64,000 nt of DNA from Clostridia bacterium (GCA_017387685.1 JAFOEU010000058.1:1-64000); one strand, 5' to 3'. Positions 1 to 7,304 are shown, counted from the stretch's first letter. Notes: generated by a model from the letters alone, not told the origin. Made by a program: numbers and translations.

Positions 1-2
1 CA

Positions 3-1364
3 ATTGCTGACCTGGAAGTGAAACTGGAGGCTGCTGAGTGGAATTCGATTTCAAAAAAGCAGAAAACTACTATATCGACGGACGATGTGCGTATAAAAAG
101 AATAATATTAGGCGCACCGGATACAAACTTGAGCATTACTCCTATCACGGATATACAAGATTATTGTGAAGACACTAAAGGTGAAATGGAGTATGATCAC
201 AGATTTAATATAAAATATTATGGTGATTTTTATGTTAATTCTCGAATGCAGTGCCACCTCCCACCATTTAGGGTAAAGAATATAAATAATAATGAAGAGT
301 TGATGAAAGCCGGTCTGTTTCTCTTTTCAAACAAAATGGCTATTCTTCGCTTGTCGTTACCAATAGATGACGAAGACTCAACGCCGATATATGACAACGA
401 TTATGATAGATTCATCATAGAGATAAGTAATCCGTGTGATTTACCCTTTTTTCCAAAAAATAATTCAGTTGATGCTGTTGCTGAGGCTTACATACGTAGT
501 CTGTTGTCCTGGGGAAAGTTTGAGAAAATAGCGCTTGGTGGTAGTATAGAACATGTTATGCTTTCTGATTTTGATTTATCCCCGGATAACATTGATGGTA
601 TTTCAGACGAACTTAAAAAATCATTGTTCAGAATGTCAGTCGCTCCTATACAGAAAAGGCCAGAGGTGTCGTGGCTTGAAGATGCAAATTTGTACTTGAA
701 AGAAAATGCGGCAGTTAAAAACGGCATGATGTATATTGCAAGTACTTGGGGAAAGACAGTCTCGATAATAGATAAAGGTGCATTGCATTTTATACAGGAA
801 GAACTAACTGAACAAGATAACTCTTCCGATCCAAGGGTGTTCGCTTTTGAAAACATGAGATTAAACGTAGAGTTTTCAGTATTTTGTTTACTGTTAAGGC
901 GGATGAATTGCTTTTTTACTGAGTCTCTCATATTAAGAAAAAAGCGCTCTTACGATGAGATACAAAAGCAATATAATGGCAACATTATATATTTATCTTA
1001 TATACAAGCTGGTGCGTTCGGTACTGCAAGAGATCAACTTGCATTTTTTACCGAGAAGTCAAAATATTTGATTGATGAAAGCTCAATAAAAGAACGTTTA
1101 TCGTCGATGGAGGCAATAATTAATATTGACAAAAATAAGCGCGATATGAGGTTTCAGGATCTTATCTCGGTTGGTGGTTTACTGTTTACTTGTGTATTTG
1201 GCTTGCCGGCAATTAAAGAAACTCTTGAATTGCTACGTGGATTACTGAGTTGTATTGAATATAATATACCCATCTTAACTATAAATAATTGTAGTTTTGG
1301 GGTGTGGATATTGATGATAATTATATTGCTTGTTATTACGTTAAACAGTAAATCGAAAAAATAG
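3..1364 (+). CDS. Hypothetical protein with two C-terminal membrane segments, 5' partial
   Basis: I do not recognise this protein. The reading frame is open from the first bases of the window, so the gene probably starts upstream; the GTG at 18 is not preceded by a convincing ribosome binding site. About 453 residues are visible. The bulk is soluble, with no familiar motif, followed by a hydrophobic segment about 65 residues from the end and a second about 20 residues from the end, and a short Lys-rich tail. That layout (large soluble domain, two C-terminal TM helices) suits a membrane-anchored effector, but this is only inference. The gene is markedly more AT-rich than the metabolic genes further right and lies beside tnpV and a ParB-like gene, which points to accessory, acquired DNA. 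It converges on tnpV across a shared hairpin terminator. Confidence 0.6.
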   Translation: MADLEVKLEAAEWNSISKKQKTTISTDDVRIKRIILGAPDTNLSITPITDIQDYCEDTKGEMEYDHRFNIKYYGDFYVNSRMQCHLPPFRVKNINNNEELMKAGLFLFSNKMAILRLSLPIDDEDSTPIYDNDYDRFIIEISNPCDLPFFPKNNSVDAVAEAYIRSLLSWGKFEKIALGGSIEHVMLSDFDLSPDNIDGISDELKKSLFRMSVAPIQKRPEVSWLEDANLYLKENAAVKNGMMYIASTWGKTVSIIDKGALHFIQEELTEQDNSSDPRVFAFENMRLNVEFSVFCLLLRRMNCFFTESLILRKKRSYDEIQKQYNGNIIYLSYIQAGAFGTARDQLAFFTEKSKYLIDESSIKERLSSMEAIINIDKNKRDMRFQDLISVGGLLFTCVFGLPAIKETLELLRGLLSCIEYNIPILTINNCSFGVWILMIIILLVITLNSKSKK

Positions 1365-1378
1365 AATATACTATCATA

Positions 1379-1414
1379 CCGCCGAGAGTAACCGTTTTGT
1401 CACTCTCGGCGGTA
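1379..1414. terminator. Bidirectional hairpin terminator
   Basis: A perfect 11-bp stem (CCGCCGAGAGT at 1379-1389 with its complement at 1402-1412) lies between two convergent genes. The T-run after it is short (TATTTT), so termination strength is uncertain. Confidence 0.7.
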
Positions 1415-1421
1415 TTTTGCA

Positions 1422-1772
1422 TTATCGATAAATTACCTTATTTAATACGATCTCCTCCACACAATGTTTTGCGTTGTTCATTTCTTGGACCCAGCGGAGC
1501 GGGTCGGATGCTTTGAGTTCTTCGGTGATGCCGCGCTCTTTTACCAACCGGGAGAGGATGAGCTCGATTTGCTTCTTTGCCTCTTGATCGGTTTCGTATA
1601 GGTGTTGATTGAGTGTACACGAGGTTAGCAGCGTAGTGTAGGTTCCGCGTCGATGCTTTTTGAGACAGTCGAGGCGCATTCTGCCGTACTTACCGATGGG
1701 GTAATTGGTCTGTTCGGGGAGCGCTAAATCGGGATAGAAAATACCGTCTCTTTCGGTATAAGTGAGTTCCAT
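1422..1772 (-). CDS. tnpV: TnpV-like transposon protein
   Basis: The 116-residue protein matches the TnpV family carried by clostridial transposons and conjugative elements: N-terminal MELTYTERDGIFYPDLALP, then the YGRMRLDCLKKHR block, an acidic helix, and a C-terminal MNNAKHCVEEIVLNKVIY block. The family has no proven biochemical role that I know of; it is found on mobile elements near recombinases. Here no recombinase is beside it. The ATG follows a GGAGG site at 7 bases. It is the best evidence that the left end of the window is mobile-element DNA, probably a remnant. Confidence 0.75.
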   Translation of the reverse strand: MELTYTERDGIFYPDLALPEQTNYPIGKYGRMRLDCLKKHRRGTYTTLLTSCTLNQHLYETDQEAKKQIELILSRLVKERGITEELKASDPLRWVQEMNNAKHCVEEIVLNKVIYR

Positions 1773-1837
1773 AGTAAATCCTCCATATAATAATTTTTTA
1801 AGGTCATTTTATTGCATTTATAGAGTTTCGGTAAATG

Positions 1838-1957
1838 TGTAAGATGACTTTTTTCTAAATACTTGAGAGCAACTTGCGCTTAAGTAGATAATAAAAAATA
1901 TTTTTCTGACTTAGGACAAATTTCGCGTTTTCGTGACGGTTATATAGTGAGAAACCA
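1838..1957. repeat. Diverged direct repeat, copy A (copy B at about 2128-2224)
   Basis: Copy A and copy B share AAATGTGT followed by ATGACYTTTTTCT near the left end, and GGACAMATYTCGCGTTTTCG, then ACGGTN(2-3)AT and AGTGA, near the right end. The middle is diverged. Copy B has a TATAAT at 2171-2176. They look like two related element ends or leader segments. Confidence 0.5.
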
Positions 1958-1967
1958 TTGCATCGAT

Positions 1968-2006
1968 AAAAAGTGGTCTGGATGAAAACCATCCAGACCA
2001 CTTTTT
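1968..2006. terminator. Strong hairpin terminator
   Basis: A perfect 16-bp stem (1968-1983 with 1991-2006) with a short loop, an A-run at the left base and a T-run at the right base. It can terminate transcription in either direction. Confidence 0.75.
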
Positions 2007-2127
2007 CGAAATAATGTGGTTGTGACGGTTTTTGCCAAGAGCTCTTTGGGTTTATTTATGTGTCCTATAGACGGATCCTCAAATCGAATATTTCTTACAA
2101 GGTTATTTTACCATATTTGCTCAACAT

Positions 2128-2224
2128 AGGCAAATGTGTGAAATGACCTTTTTCTTTTTTTGAAAAACTTTATAATCCCCGGGACACATCTCGCGTTTTC
2201 GATACGGTGTATTAGTGACAGAAC
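2128..2224. repeat. Diverged direct repeat, copy B
   Basis: Partner of the segment at 1838-1957; the best conserved part is at about 2180-2217. It ends immediately before the palindrome at 2222-2248. Confidence 0.5.
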
Positions 2225-2248
2225 TTCGGTGCAAGTTGCGCCGAAGTT
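2222..2248. repeat. Palindromic 27-bp element, intergenic copy
   Basis: AACTTCGG and CCGAAGTT arms around an 11-base centre. The same 27 bp, with two differences, lies inside the ParB-like coding sequence at 3018-3044, where it encodes part of TSEQVAPKL. Confidence 0.65.
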
Positions 2249-2418
2249 TAGAAAATACACATAGTTCTAACGAATACAACCCAAGACTGCACCGTAAATC
2301 TTCAAGAAAGGAGACAGCACACATCTGCGATAAGGTTAAGGGCAACAACGAGGAAGGGCTCCGTCCTATACTGTAGCAAGCATTGAGATAGTGCGCACTT
2401 TGTCCCTACAAGTATGAC

Positions 2419-2467
2419 AGCGAGCTGTCTATAAGTCGTAGCGAGCTGTCTATAAGTCGTAGCAAGC
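2419..2467. repeat. Tandem 21-bp direct repeat
   Basis: Two identical 21-bp units (2419-2439 and 2440-2460), each beginning AGCGAGCTGTC, are followed by a partial third unit starting AGCAAGC. A related GTAGCAAGCATTGA occurs just upstream at about 2373. Iteron-like spacing ahead of a ParB-like gene is suggestive but unproven. Confidence 0.65.
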
Positions 2468-2610
2468 ACTGAATTATGTACCCATAATTCGCTTGTGAGA
2501 GGGGGCACCCCCTAACACCCCCGAATGCGACGCCAATGAAAGGAGCAAGAACGAGAAATGTTCCCGAGAGAAACGGGAGCAAAAATTAAAAGAAAAGAGG
2601 AAAAAGAAAG

Positions 2611-3510
2611 ATGATAACCAATTCAAACAAAAGAATCGAAACTACTATTAATTACAATTTGGATATATTCACCCCGATGCGCGACCATCCATTCCAAGTG
2701 CGAGACGATAGTGATATGCAACAGTTAATGGAAAGCATCAAGGAGTACGGTGTGATCGTACCTCTTCTTGCACGACCGAATCCCGTAGGAGAAGGAGCAA
2801 AGTATGAGATCGTTTCGGGACACCGTCGCTTTGAAGCTTGCAAGCGGCTTGGTATTGAAGATATTCCCGCTATTGTTCGTAACTTGGATGATGACGAAGC
2901 GATCCTTGCAATGGTAGATTCCAATCTACACAGAGAGCAACTGCTCCCATCGGAGAAAGCCTTCGCGTACAAGATGAAGTTTGAGGCGCTGAAACGGCAA
3001 GGAGCAAGGAGTGATTTAACTTCGGAGCAAGTTGCACCGAAGTTATCTACCGAGATTATCGCAGAACAAGAGAATACGAGCAAGGATACGATCAAGCGGT
3101 ATATTCGTCTTACTAAACTTATTAATCCCTTGCTTGATTTAGTGGATGAGGGCAAGATAGCTTTAACACCCGCAGAGAAATTATCTTATCTCAAAGAGGA
3201 AGAACAGCGAGCACTCGCCGAGTTGATTCAAGATTACGAGGCGACACCATCGCTTTCGCAAGCGGTCAAACTCAAAGAAATGAGCGCAAAACAGATGCTT
3301 GATGTGGATATGATGTTCGATATTATGAGCCGCCCAAAAGCCAATCAGAAAGAAACTTTGAAGCTTGATTTGGAATCTCTGCGAACTTTCTTTCCCGATC
3401 ATACGCCAAAAGATATGGAAAGTGCAATTATTAGAATCCTAACCGAATGGCAAAAGAAAGAGCAGAGTAAGGTGCATAGCCGCAGTAGTTGGGATAGAGA
3501 AGGGAGATGA
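2611..3510 (+). CDS. ParB/Spo0J-like partition or regulator protein
   Basis: The 299-residue product has a ParB-type N-terminal nucleotide-binding domain (about residues 15-105) with the signature GHRRFEACKRLG starting at residue 70, then a helix-turn-helix around 145-170 (SKDTIKRYIRLT). Chromosomal ParB proteins load on parS and act with ParA; no parA is next to this gene, and the sequence type (DLTSEQVAPK linker) is that of ParB-like proteins on clostridial plasmids and integrative elements. Start: ATG after a purine-rich AGAGGAAAAAG stretch. It is followed after four bases by a small ORF in the same transcript. A palindromic element shared with the upstream intergenic region lies within the gene. 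A role in element maintenance is inferred. Confidence 0.85.
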   Translation: MITNSNKRIETTINYNLDIFTPMRDHPFQVRDDSDMQQLMESIKEYGVIVPLLARPNPVGEGAKYEIVSGHRRFEACKRLGIEDIPAIVRNLDDDEAILAMVDSNLHREQLLPSEKAFAYKMKFEALKRQGARSDLTSEQVAPKLSTEIIAEQENTSKDTIKRYIRLTKLINPLLDLVDEGKIALTPAEKLSYLKEEEQRALAELIQDYEATPSLSQAVKLKEMSAKQMLDVDMMFDIMSRPKANQKETLKLDLESLRTFFPDHTPKDMESAIIRILTEWQKKEQSKVHSRSSWDREGR

Positions 3511-3514
3511 ATAA

Positions 3515-3760
3515 TTGAGTCTATTTAAGAAATTGTATTATTTCGGTTTGTGGTTGTTCGGCAATAAACTTGGATTGATGGGAGGCGATTCGCTAACCGT
3601 TGAACTACCAACCAAAGTTCCCGATTCTGAATATGAAGCTCTCGCCCGTAGCTTTTTGCCGTATATTCTTGAATACTTCAGCAAGGAAGAAAACGTAAAG
3701 GATTACGAAGAATGGAAAGCTAAACGAAAAGGACAAAAGAAAACGAGTGTGCAGGCGTAA
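3515..3760 (+). CDS. Small conserved-looking hypothetical protein downstream of ParB
   Basis: An 81-residue protein begins at a TTG (MSLFKKLYYFG) with an AAGGGAG site 8 bases before it, four bases after the ParB stop. The N-terminus has a short amphipathic or hydrophobic stretch and a Gly-rich turn, the middle is acidic (LPTKVPDSEYEALARSFLP) and the C-terminus is Lys-rich. I do not recognise the family. Its stop codon falls inside the loop of the terminator hairpin, so the transcript ends right at the end of the gene. Cotranscription with the ParB-like gene suggests a linked role in the mobile segment. Confidence 0.7.
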   Translation: MSLFKKLYYFGLWLFGNKLGLMGGDSLTVELPTKVPDSEYEALARSFLPYILEYFSKEENVKDYEEWKAKRKGQKKTSVQA

Positions 3761-3780
3761 TGCCTGCACACTCGTTTTTT
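3741..3780 (+). terminator. Rho-independent terminator after the ParB unit
   Basis: A perfect stem of about 14 bp (ACGAGTGTGCAGGC with its complement) is followed by a run of T. The loop GTAAT contains the TAA of the preceding gene. Confidence 0.9.
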
Positions 3781-3801
3781 AATATGGATAATTGAAATAA
3801 A

Positions 3802-3849
3802 AAACAAATCCGAACACATCGTTTGTTACGAAGTAGTTCGGATTTGTTT
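3802..3849 (-). terminator. Terminator of the tRNA-Met/tRNA-Glu transcript
   Basis: A perfect 14-bp stem (3802-3815 with 3836-3849), about 20-base loop, followed on the minus strand by a long T-run. It lies five bases beyond the CCA end of tRNA-Glu. Confidence 0.85.
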
Positions 3850-3853
3850 CTAT

Positions 3854-3928
3854 TGGTGACCCGTACGAGAATCGAACTCGTGTTACCGCCGTGAAAGGGC
3901 GGTGTCTTAGCCGCTTGACCAACGGGCC
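3854..3928 (-). tRNA. tRNA-Glu (UUC)
   Basis: Full cloverleaf on the minus strand: acceptor GGCCCGT with ACGGGTC, anticodon stem CCGCC/GGCGG around loop CTTTCAC (anticodon TTC), T-arm with GTTCGAATC, discriminator A and an encoded CCA. Its 3' end faces the accessory segment, a usual site for integrative elements. Confidence 0.95.
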
Positions 3929-4005
3929 TGGTAGCGGAAGTCGGACTTGAACCAACGACCATTCGGGTATGAACCGAGCGCTCTAGCCAACTGAGCTATT
4001 CCGCC
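3929..4005 (-). tRNA. tRNA-Met (CAU), elongator type
   Basis: Cloverleaf with acceptor GGCGGAA/TTCCGCT (G1:U72, not the C1-A72 mismatch of an initiator), D-arm AGCTCAGTTGGCTAGAGC, anticodon loop TTCATAC and encoded CCA. The body resembles Bacillus elongator tRNA-Met; a lysidine-modified tRNA-Ile2 is the less likely alternative. It abuts tRNA-Glu with no spacer base. Confidence 0.9.
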
Positions 4006-4169
4006 ACAAGACTCATATATTATACCACAAAGTATTCCGTTTGTCAATACCTTTTGAGAAGTTTTTTTAGAAAATTGCAAAAAAATTTGTCGAATGCTCT
4101 GTGAGACATCTGAATCTTCTGATTGGTTGGCGTTTTTTATATAAATTTTTTGGTATATATCTATTTGTA

Positions 4170-4198
4170 ATGAAATGTTCATTTATTTGCTGTATAAT
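4170..4198 (+). promoter_or_regulatory. Candidate sigma-A promoter of rnfCD
   Basis: ATGAAA (4170-4175), 17-base spacer, TATAAT (4193-4198), 42 bases before the rnfC start. Confidence 0.55.
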
Positions 4199-4240
4199 TA
4201 TACTATCTATTATCTATAACCGAAAGGGATAATATTTTTT

Positions 4241-5554
4241 ATGAGTAATCTTTACACATTTATGGGTGGCATTCGCTTGCATTATGACGAGCGCGAGAGG
4301 GGCGCCTTGAAGCGTTCCATCACTGTGATGCCTGCGCCCTCGCAGATTGAGATCACTTTCCCTCCGCACGGGCAGACTTCGCTGTCGGTTGGAGACACTG
4401 TTTATCTTGGTCAAAGGATTTCCGAGGATACATCCGTAAAGCCTATACATTCAAGCGTTTCGGGAAAGATCGGGGAAGTGAAGCGAGATGAGGATGGCTA
4501 CGTAATTTCCGTAGTTATCGAGAATGACGGCGCCGATACGCCCGATTCTTCGCTTGAACCTTTTTCAAAGAAGCTGACCGAAGCAACGCCCGAGGGTATC
4601 GTAGATATAATCAGAAACGCGGGAATTTGTGAAACTGGTGAAGGACTTTCAGTTGCAAGGCGCATTGAGATCGCGCTCGGCGGCGCAAAGCGTTTGATGG
4701 TCGATTGCACAGAATGTGAGCCCTTTCTTGCCACTCGCGGAAGGCTGATCATTGAGCGCGCGACCGATATTCTCAACGGTGCAAAGATCCTTTTGCGCGC
4801 GCTTGAGATGCCTTTTGCTGACATAGTTGTTGACAATTCCGATATTGGGGTGATCCGTGCGCTTGAGGCGGCTGTCGGCAATAATCCGCTTCTTCGAATC
4901 AGAGTTGCCGATGCCAAGCATCCGCAGGGAGATAAGCGCCTTATCGTCAATGCCGTTACCGGAAAGGAAACTCCCGTTCGTGAGGCAAACGCTCAAATCG
5001 GTTACGTTGTTTTTTCCGCAGAGGCTTGCGCGGATATTTTCAGCGCGTTTTCCAAAGGTATGCCGCAGATCCGAAGACTGATTACCGTTTCGGGTGATGC
5101 GATCACCGAAAGCAAAGTGCTTGACGTTGCCATCGGCACGCGGGTTTCGGACATCATTGATTTTTGCGGAGGTTATACATCCGAGCTTAACAAGGTCGTT
5201 TGCGGCGGACTTATGCGCGGCTATGAATTGATTTCTTATGAGAAAAGCGTAGAAAGATCCGACTATGCGTTCCTTTTTCTTACCTCAAAGTATAAAACCG
5301 GCAGCAAGAGATCGGATTGTCTCAGATGTGGAAAATGCGTCAAGAACTGCCCGATGCACCTGATTCCGATTTATCTTGCGAATGCCTCAAAAAAGAAAAA
5401 TATAAGCAAGGTTTTGGCTATGGGACTTAAGAATTGTATTGAATGCGGAACCTGCACCTATAATTGTCCCGGCGGCGTCGAGCACGTTCGTTATATCCGT
5501 CGCGCTAAAGAGATATACAATTCAAATCAGGCAAAGGAGGCCGGCGATGAATAA
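4241..5554 (+). CDS. rnfC: Electron transport complex subunit RnfC
   Basis: The 437-residue protein has the RnfC layout: an N-terminal barrel-sandwich part (LSVGDTVYLGQRISE, VSGKIGEV), the NADH/FMN-binding-like central domain with VDCTECEPFLATR, an SLBB-like region, and two [4Fe-4S] motifs, CLRCGKCVKNCP (360-371) and CIECGTCTYNCP (399-410). In Rnf, this subunit is thought to pass electrons between NADH and the ferredoxin-linked, ion-pumping membrane part. It is the first gene after a promoter and overlaps rnfD by 8 bp. Start: ATG after an AAAGGGA site. The rest of the complex (rnfG, E, A, B) is not in the window. Confidence 0.92.
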   Translation: MSNLYTFMGGIRLHYDERERGALKRSITVMPAPSQIEITFPPHGQTSLSVGDTVYLGQRISEDTSVKPIHSSVSGKIGEVKRDEDGYVISVVIENDGADTPDSSLEPFSKKLTEATPEGIVDIIRNAGICETGEGLSVARRIEIALGGAKRLMVDCTECEPFLATRGRLIIERATDILNGAKILLRALEMPFADIVVDNSDIGVIRALEAAVGNNPLLRIRVADAKHPQGDKRLIVNAVTGKETPVREANAQIGYVVFSAEACADIFSAFSKGMPQIRRLITVSGDAITESKVLDVAIGTRVSDIIDFCGGYTSELNKVVCGGLMRGYELISYEKSVERSDYAFLFLTSKYKTGSKRSDCLRCGKCVKNCPMHLIPIYLANASKKKNISKVLAMGLKNCIECGTCTYNCPGGVEHVRYIRRAKEIYNSNQAKEAGDE

Positions 5555-6542
5555 GTCCGTTGAATTTTCTGCTCCGCATTTAAGAAGCAGTGAAAATGAG
5601 CTTTTGATCTCACTCGACTTCTTTTTTGCCGCTCTGCCGGTTATTATTTGGAGTGTGATTGCTTACGGCGCGCGTCCGCTTGGTATAACCGTTCTTTCGA
5701 TGCTTTGCGCTTCGCTTTTTGAACTCGTTTTTGCCTGCCTTCTTCGCAGCCGTGTTCAAATATATACTGCCGCGCTGCTCGGCATGATCGTATCATTCTT
5801 TATGCCTGCAACTATTTCTTATTGGTTTGTGCCCCCGGCGGCACTAATCGCCGTTGCCTCGCGAAGATTTACCAAGGGTGTTCTCAATCCGATTTCCGCA
5901 TCCTTGCTTCCTCTGTTCCTTTTTGGTAGCGAGATGACTGCGTTTACCAAGGTTTATCATAAGCTTGATCTTGGAGTTTTTTCTTATGCGGGAAATATTG
6001 ACGAGATGGCTGTTACTCTGCCCGTCAAGATGCTTTCTCCTGAAACGACGCCCGCGGCATCCGCTTTTGACGTTTTTCTCGGAAATTCGCCCGAATCGCT
6101 CGGAGGACTTTCCGCCGCCCTTTTACTTATTGGATGTCTGTATCTTATCATTCGCGGCGTGATCTCATGGCAGATCCCCGTTGGATTTATTGGAGGCGCG
6201 GCTGTTATATGGTACGTATTTATGTTTGACGGCGTAAATTACGACTACGCGATCTATCATCTTTGCTCGGGCGGAATCGTTCTTGCGGCGGTGTTCGGCG
6301 CGACCGAATATTCGTCAGCACCCGTCGTTCCATTTGGAAGACTTGTTCACGGCGTTGGATGCGGTGTGCTTGCGATGGTATTCCGCAGGTTTGGGCTTTA
6401 CACCGAGGGAGTGCTCCTCGCGATGCTGATAATGAGTCTGTTCTCGCGCGTGATCGACCTCGTCACGGCGGAGCGTTATTTCGGCTACCGAACCAAAAAG
6501 CTCGGCGAGCGTTTCGGATGCTTTTTTCCGAAGCTCAAATAA
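5547..6542 (+). CDS. rnfD: Electron transport complex membrane subunit RnfD
   Basis: A 331-residue polytopic membrane protein, start MNKSVEFSAPHLRS at the ATG inside the end of rnfC (GGAGG upstream). It resembles RnfD/NqrB: multiple TM helices, FLGNSPESLGGLSA in the second half, and ETTPA at 166-170 where RnfD carries the Thr that receives covalent FMN (SGAT motif in the family); the Thr-Pro is kept but the preceding Ser-Gly-Ala is not obvious. In Rnf it is part of the ion-translocating membrane core. It is followed by a terminator instead of rnfG, so this operon encodes only two of six subunits. Confidence 0.9.
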   Translation: MNKSVEFSAPHLRSSENELLISLDFFFAALPVIIWSVIAYGARPLGITVLSMLCASLFELVFACLLRSRVQIYTAALLGMIVSFFMPATISYWFVPPAALIAVASRRFTKGVLNPISASLLPLFLFGSEMTAFTKVYHKLDLGVFSYAGNIDEMAVTLPVKMLSPETTPAASAFDVFLGNSPESLGGLSAALLLIGCLYLIIRGVISWQIPVGFIGGAAVIWYVFMFDGVNYDYAIYHLCSGGIVLAAVFGATEYSSAPVVPFGRLVHGVGCGVLAMVFRRFGLYTEGVLLAMLIMSLFSRVIDLVTAERYFGYRTKKLGERFGCFFPKLK

Positions 6543-6544
6543 CT

Positions 6545-6583
6545 GAAAAGGGCGGAGAAGCAGGCTTTCTCCGTCCTTTTTCC
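6545..6583 (+). terminator. Terminator after rnfD
   Basis: Stem GGCGGAGAA...TTCTCCGTCC with flanking A-run and T-run right after the rnfD stop. Confidence 0.8.
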
Positions 6584-6588
6584 GTGGG

Positions 6589-6617
6589 TTGAAAAGTCCG
6601 CGTTTTTGTGGTATAAT
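6589..6617 (+). promoter_or_regulatory. Sigma-A promoter of the response regulator
   Basis: TTGAAA (6589-6594), 17-base spacer, TATAAT (6612-6617). Confidence 0.85.
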
Positions 6618-6646
6618 ATATTAAAAAGTAAGGGGGCGTGGCTTTG

Positions 6647-7303
6647 ATGAAAACGATTGCGATCGTTGATGATGATATTTATATTGGAAATATGCTTGAA
6701 GAGGTTCTTATGAAAGAGGGCTACGGTGTCCTCCGCGCGTATTCGGGAACCGAGGCTTTGATGCTTCTCTCAAAACGAATGCCTGACTTGGTCTTGCTTG
6801 ATCTGATGCTCCCGGGGCTTTCGGGGGAGCAGATACTGCCGAAGATCAAAAATATCCCCGTGATCGTTGTCAGCGCGAAGGTAGACCTCGATAATAAGGT
6901 CGATCTGCTCTACCGCGGGGCGGTGGATTATATTACAAAGCCCTTTAACACCAAGGAATTGCTTGCAAGGATCGCTGTTGCGTTGAGAAATACTGCAGTG
7001 CCGCAAAAGATTTTGCATTTTGACGCCATTACCTTGAATACCGTCAATTTCGCCGTTTCGGTAAACGATGCGGAACTCAAGCTGACGCGGACGGAATATG
7101 CTATACTGAAATGCCTGATGATGAACTCGGGCGGAGCGGTTTCGAAATCGCAGCTGCTCGATCATATCAGTATCGATACCCCCGACTGCACCGAAAGCTC
7201 GCTCAAGATTCACGTCAGCAATCTCCGCAAAAAGCTTCGCGACGCATCGGGTAAGGACTACATCGAAGCGGTATGGGGGATCGGCTTTAAGCTGGCGAAG
7301 TGA
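6647..7303 (+). CDS. OmpR/PhoB-family response regulator
   Basis: A 218-residue response regulator. Receiver domain residues 1-115: acidic pair Asp8/Asp9, phosphoacceptor Asp52 (LVLLDLMLPG), Ser76, and Lys98 in DYITKPF. C-terminal winged helix about 125-218 (LTRTEYAILKCLM, SSLKIHVSNLRKKL). I use the ATG at 6647 because the AAGGGGG site is 10 bases ahead; a GTG at 6638 would sit too close to it. It is the first gene of a unit with an ABC transporter and a histidine kinase whose kinase gene comes after the transporter, an order seen in peptide-antibiotic sensing and immunity systems of Firmicutes. The cognate kinase is most likely the gene at 10064. Confidence 0.93.
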   Translation: MKTIAIVDDDIYIGNMLEEVLMKEGYGVLRAYSGTEALMLLSKRMPDLVLLDLMLPGLSGEQILPKIKNIPVIVVSAKVDLDNKVDLLYRGAVDYITKPFNTKELLARIAVALRNTAVPQKILHFDAITLNTVNFAVSVNDAELKLTRTEYAILKCLMMNSGGAVSKSQLLDHISIDTPDCTESSLKIHVSNLRKKLRDASGKDYIEAVWGIGFKLAK

Positions 7304-7304
7304 A

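Larger units (their letters stand above)
1773..2610. other. Non-coding leader region of the accessory segment
   Basis: No convincing gene lies in these 838 bases; short open frames on either strand lack ribosome binding sites and protein-like composition. The stretch contains a strong hairpin terminator, two diverged copies of a roughly 110-bp segment, a palindrome also found inside the adjacent ParB-like gene, a tandem 21-bp repeat, and a G-run/C-run segment at 2497-2521. A long structured non-coding region ahead of a ParB-like gene could hold a replication or transfer site, but nothing here proves that. Confidence 0.55.

Noticed and set aside
2121..2508. Two short open frames on the minus strand
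   Set aside because: They run through repeats and the promoter-like region, encode low-complexity repeats (ATTYRQL twice) and lack ribosome sites.
1..3850. Intact conjugative element or prophage
   Set aside because: No integrase, relaxase, coupling protein or structural gene is present; only TnpV and a ParB-like gene remain in view.
3929..4005. tRNA-Ile2 (CAU read with lysidine) or initiator tRNA
   Set aside because: The D-arm and anticodon arm follow elongator tRNA-Met, and G1:U72 rules out the initiator mismatch; Ile2 cannot be fully excluded.
5439..5546. Longer start for RnfD within rnfC
   Set aside because: The extension is unrelated to RnfD; the ATG at 5547 has GGAGG ahead and the usual short overlap.
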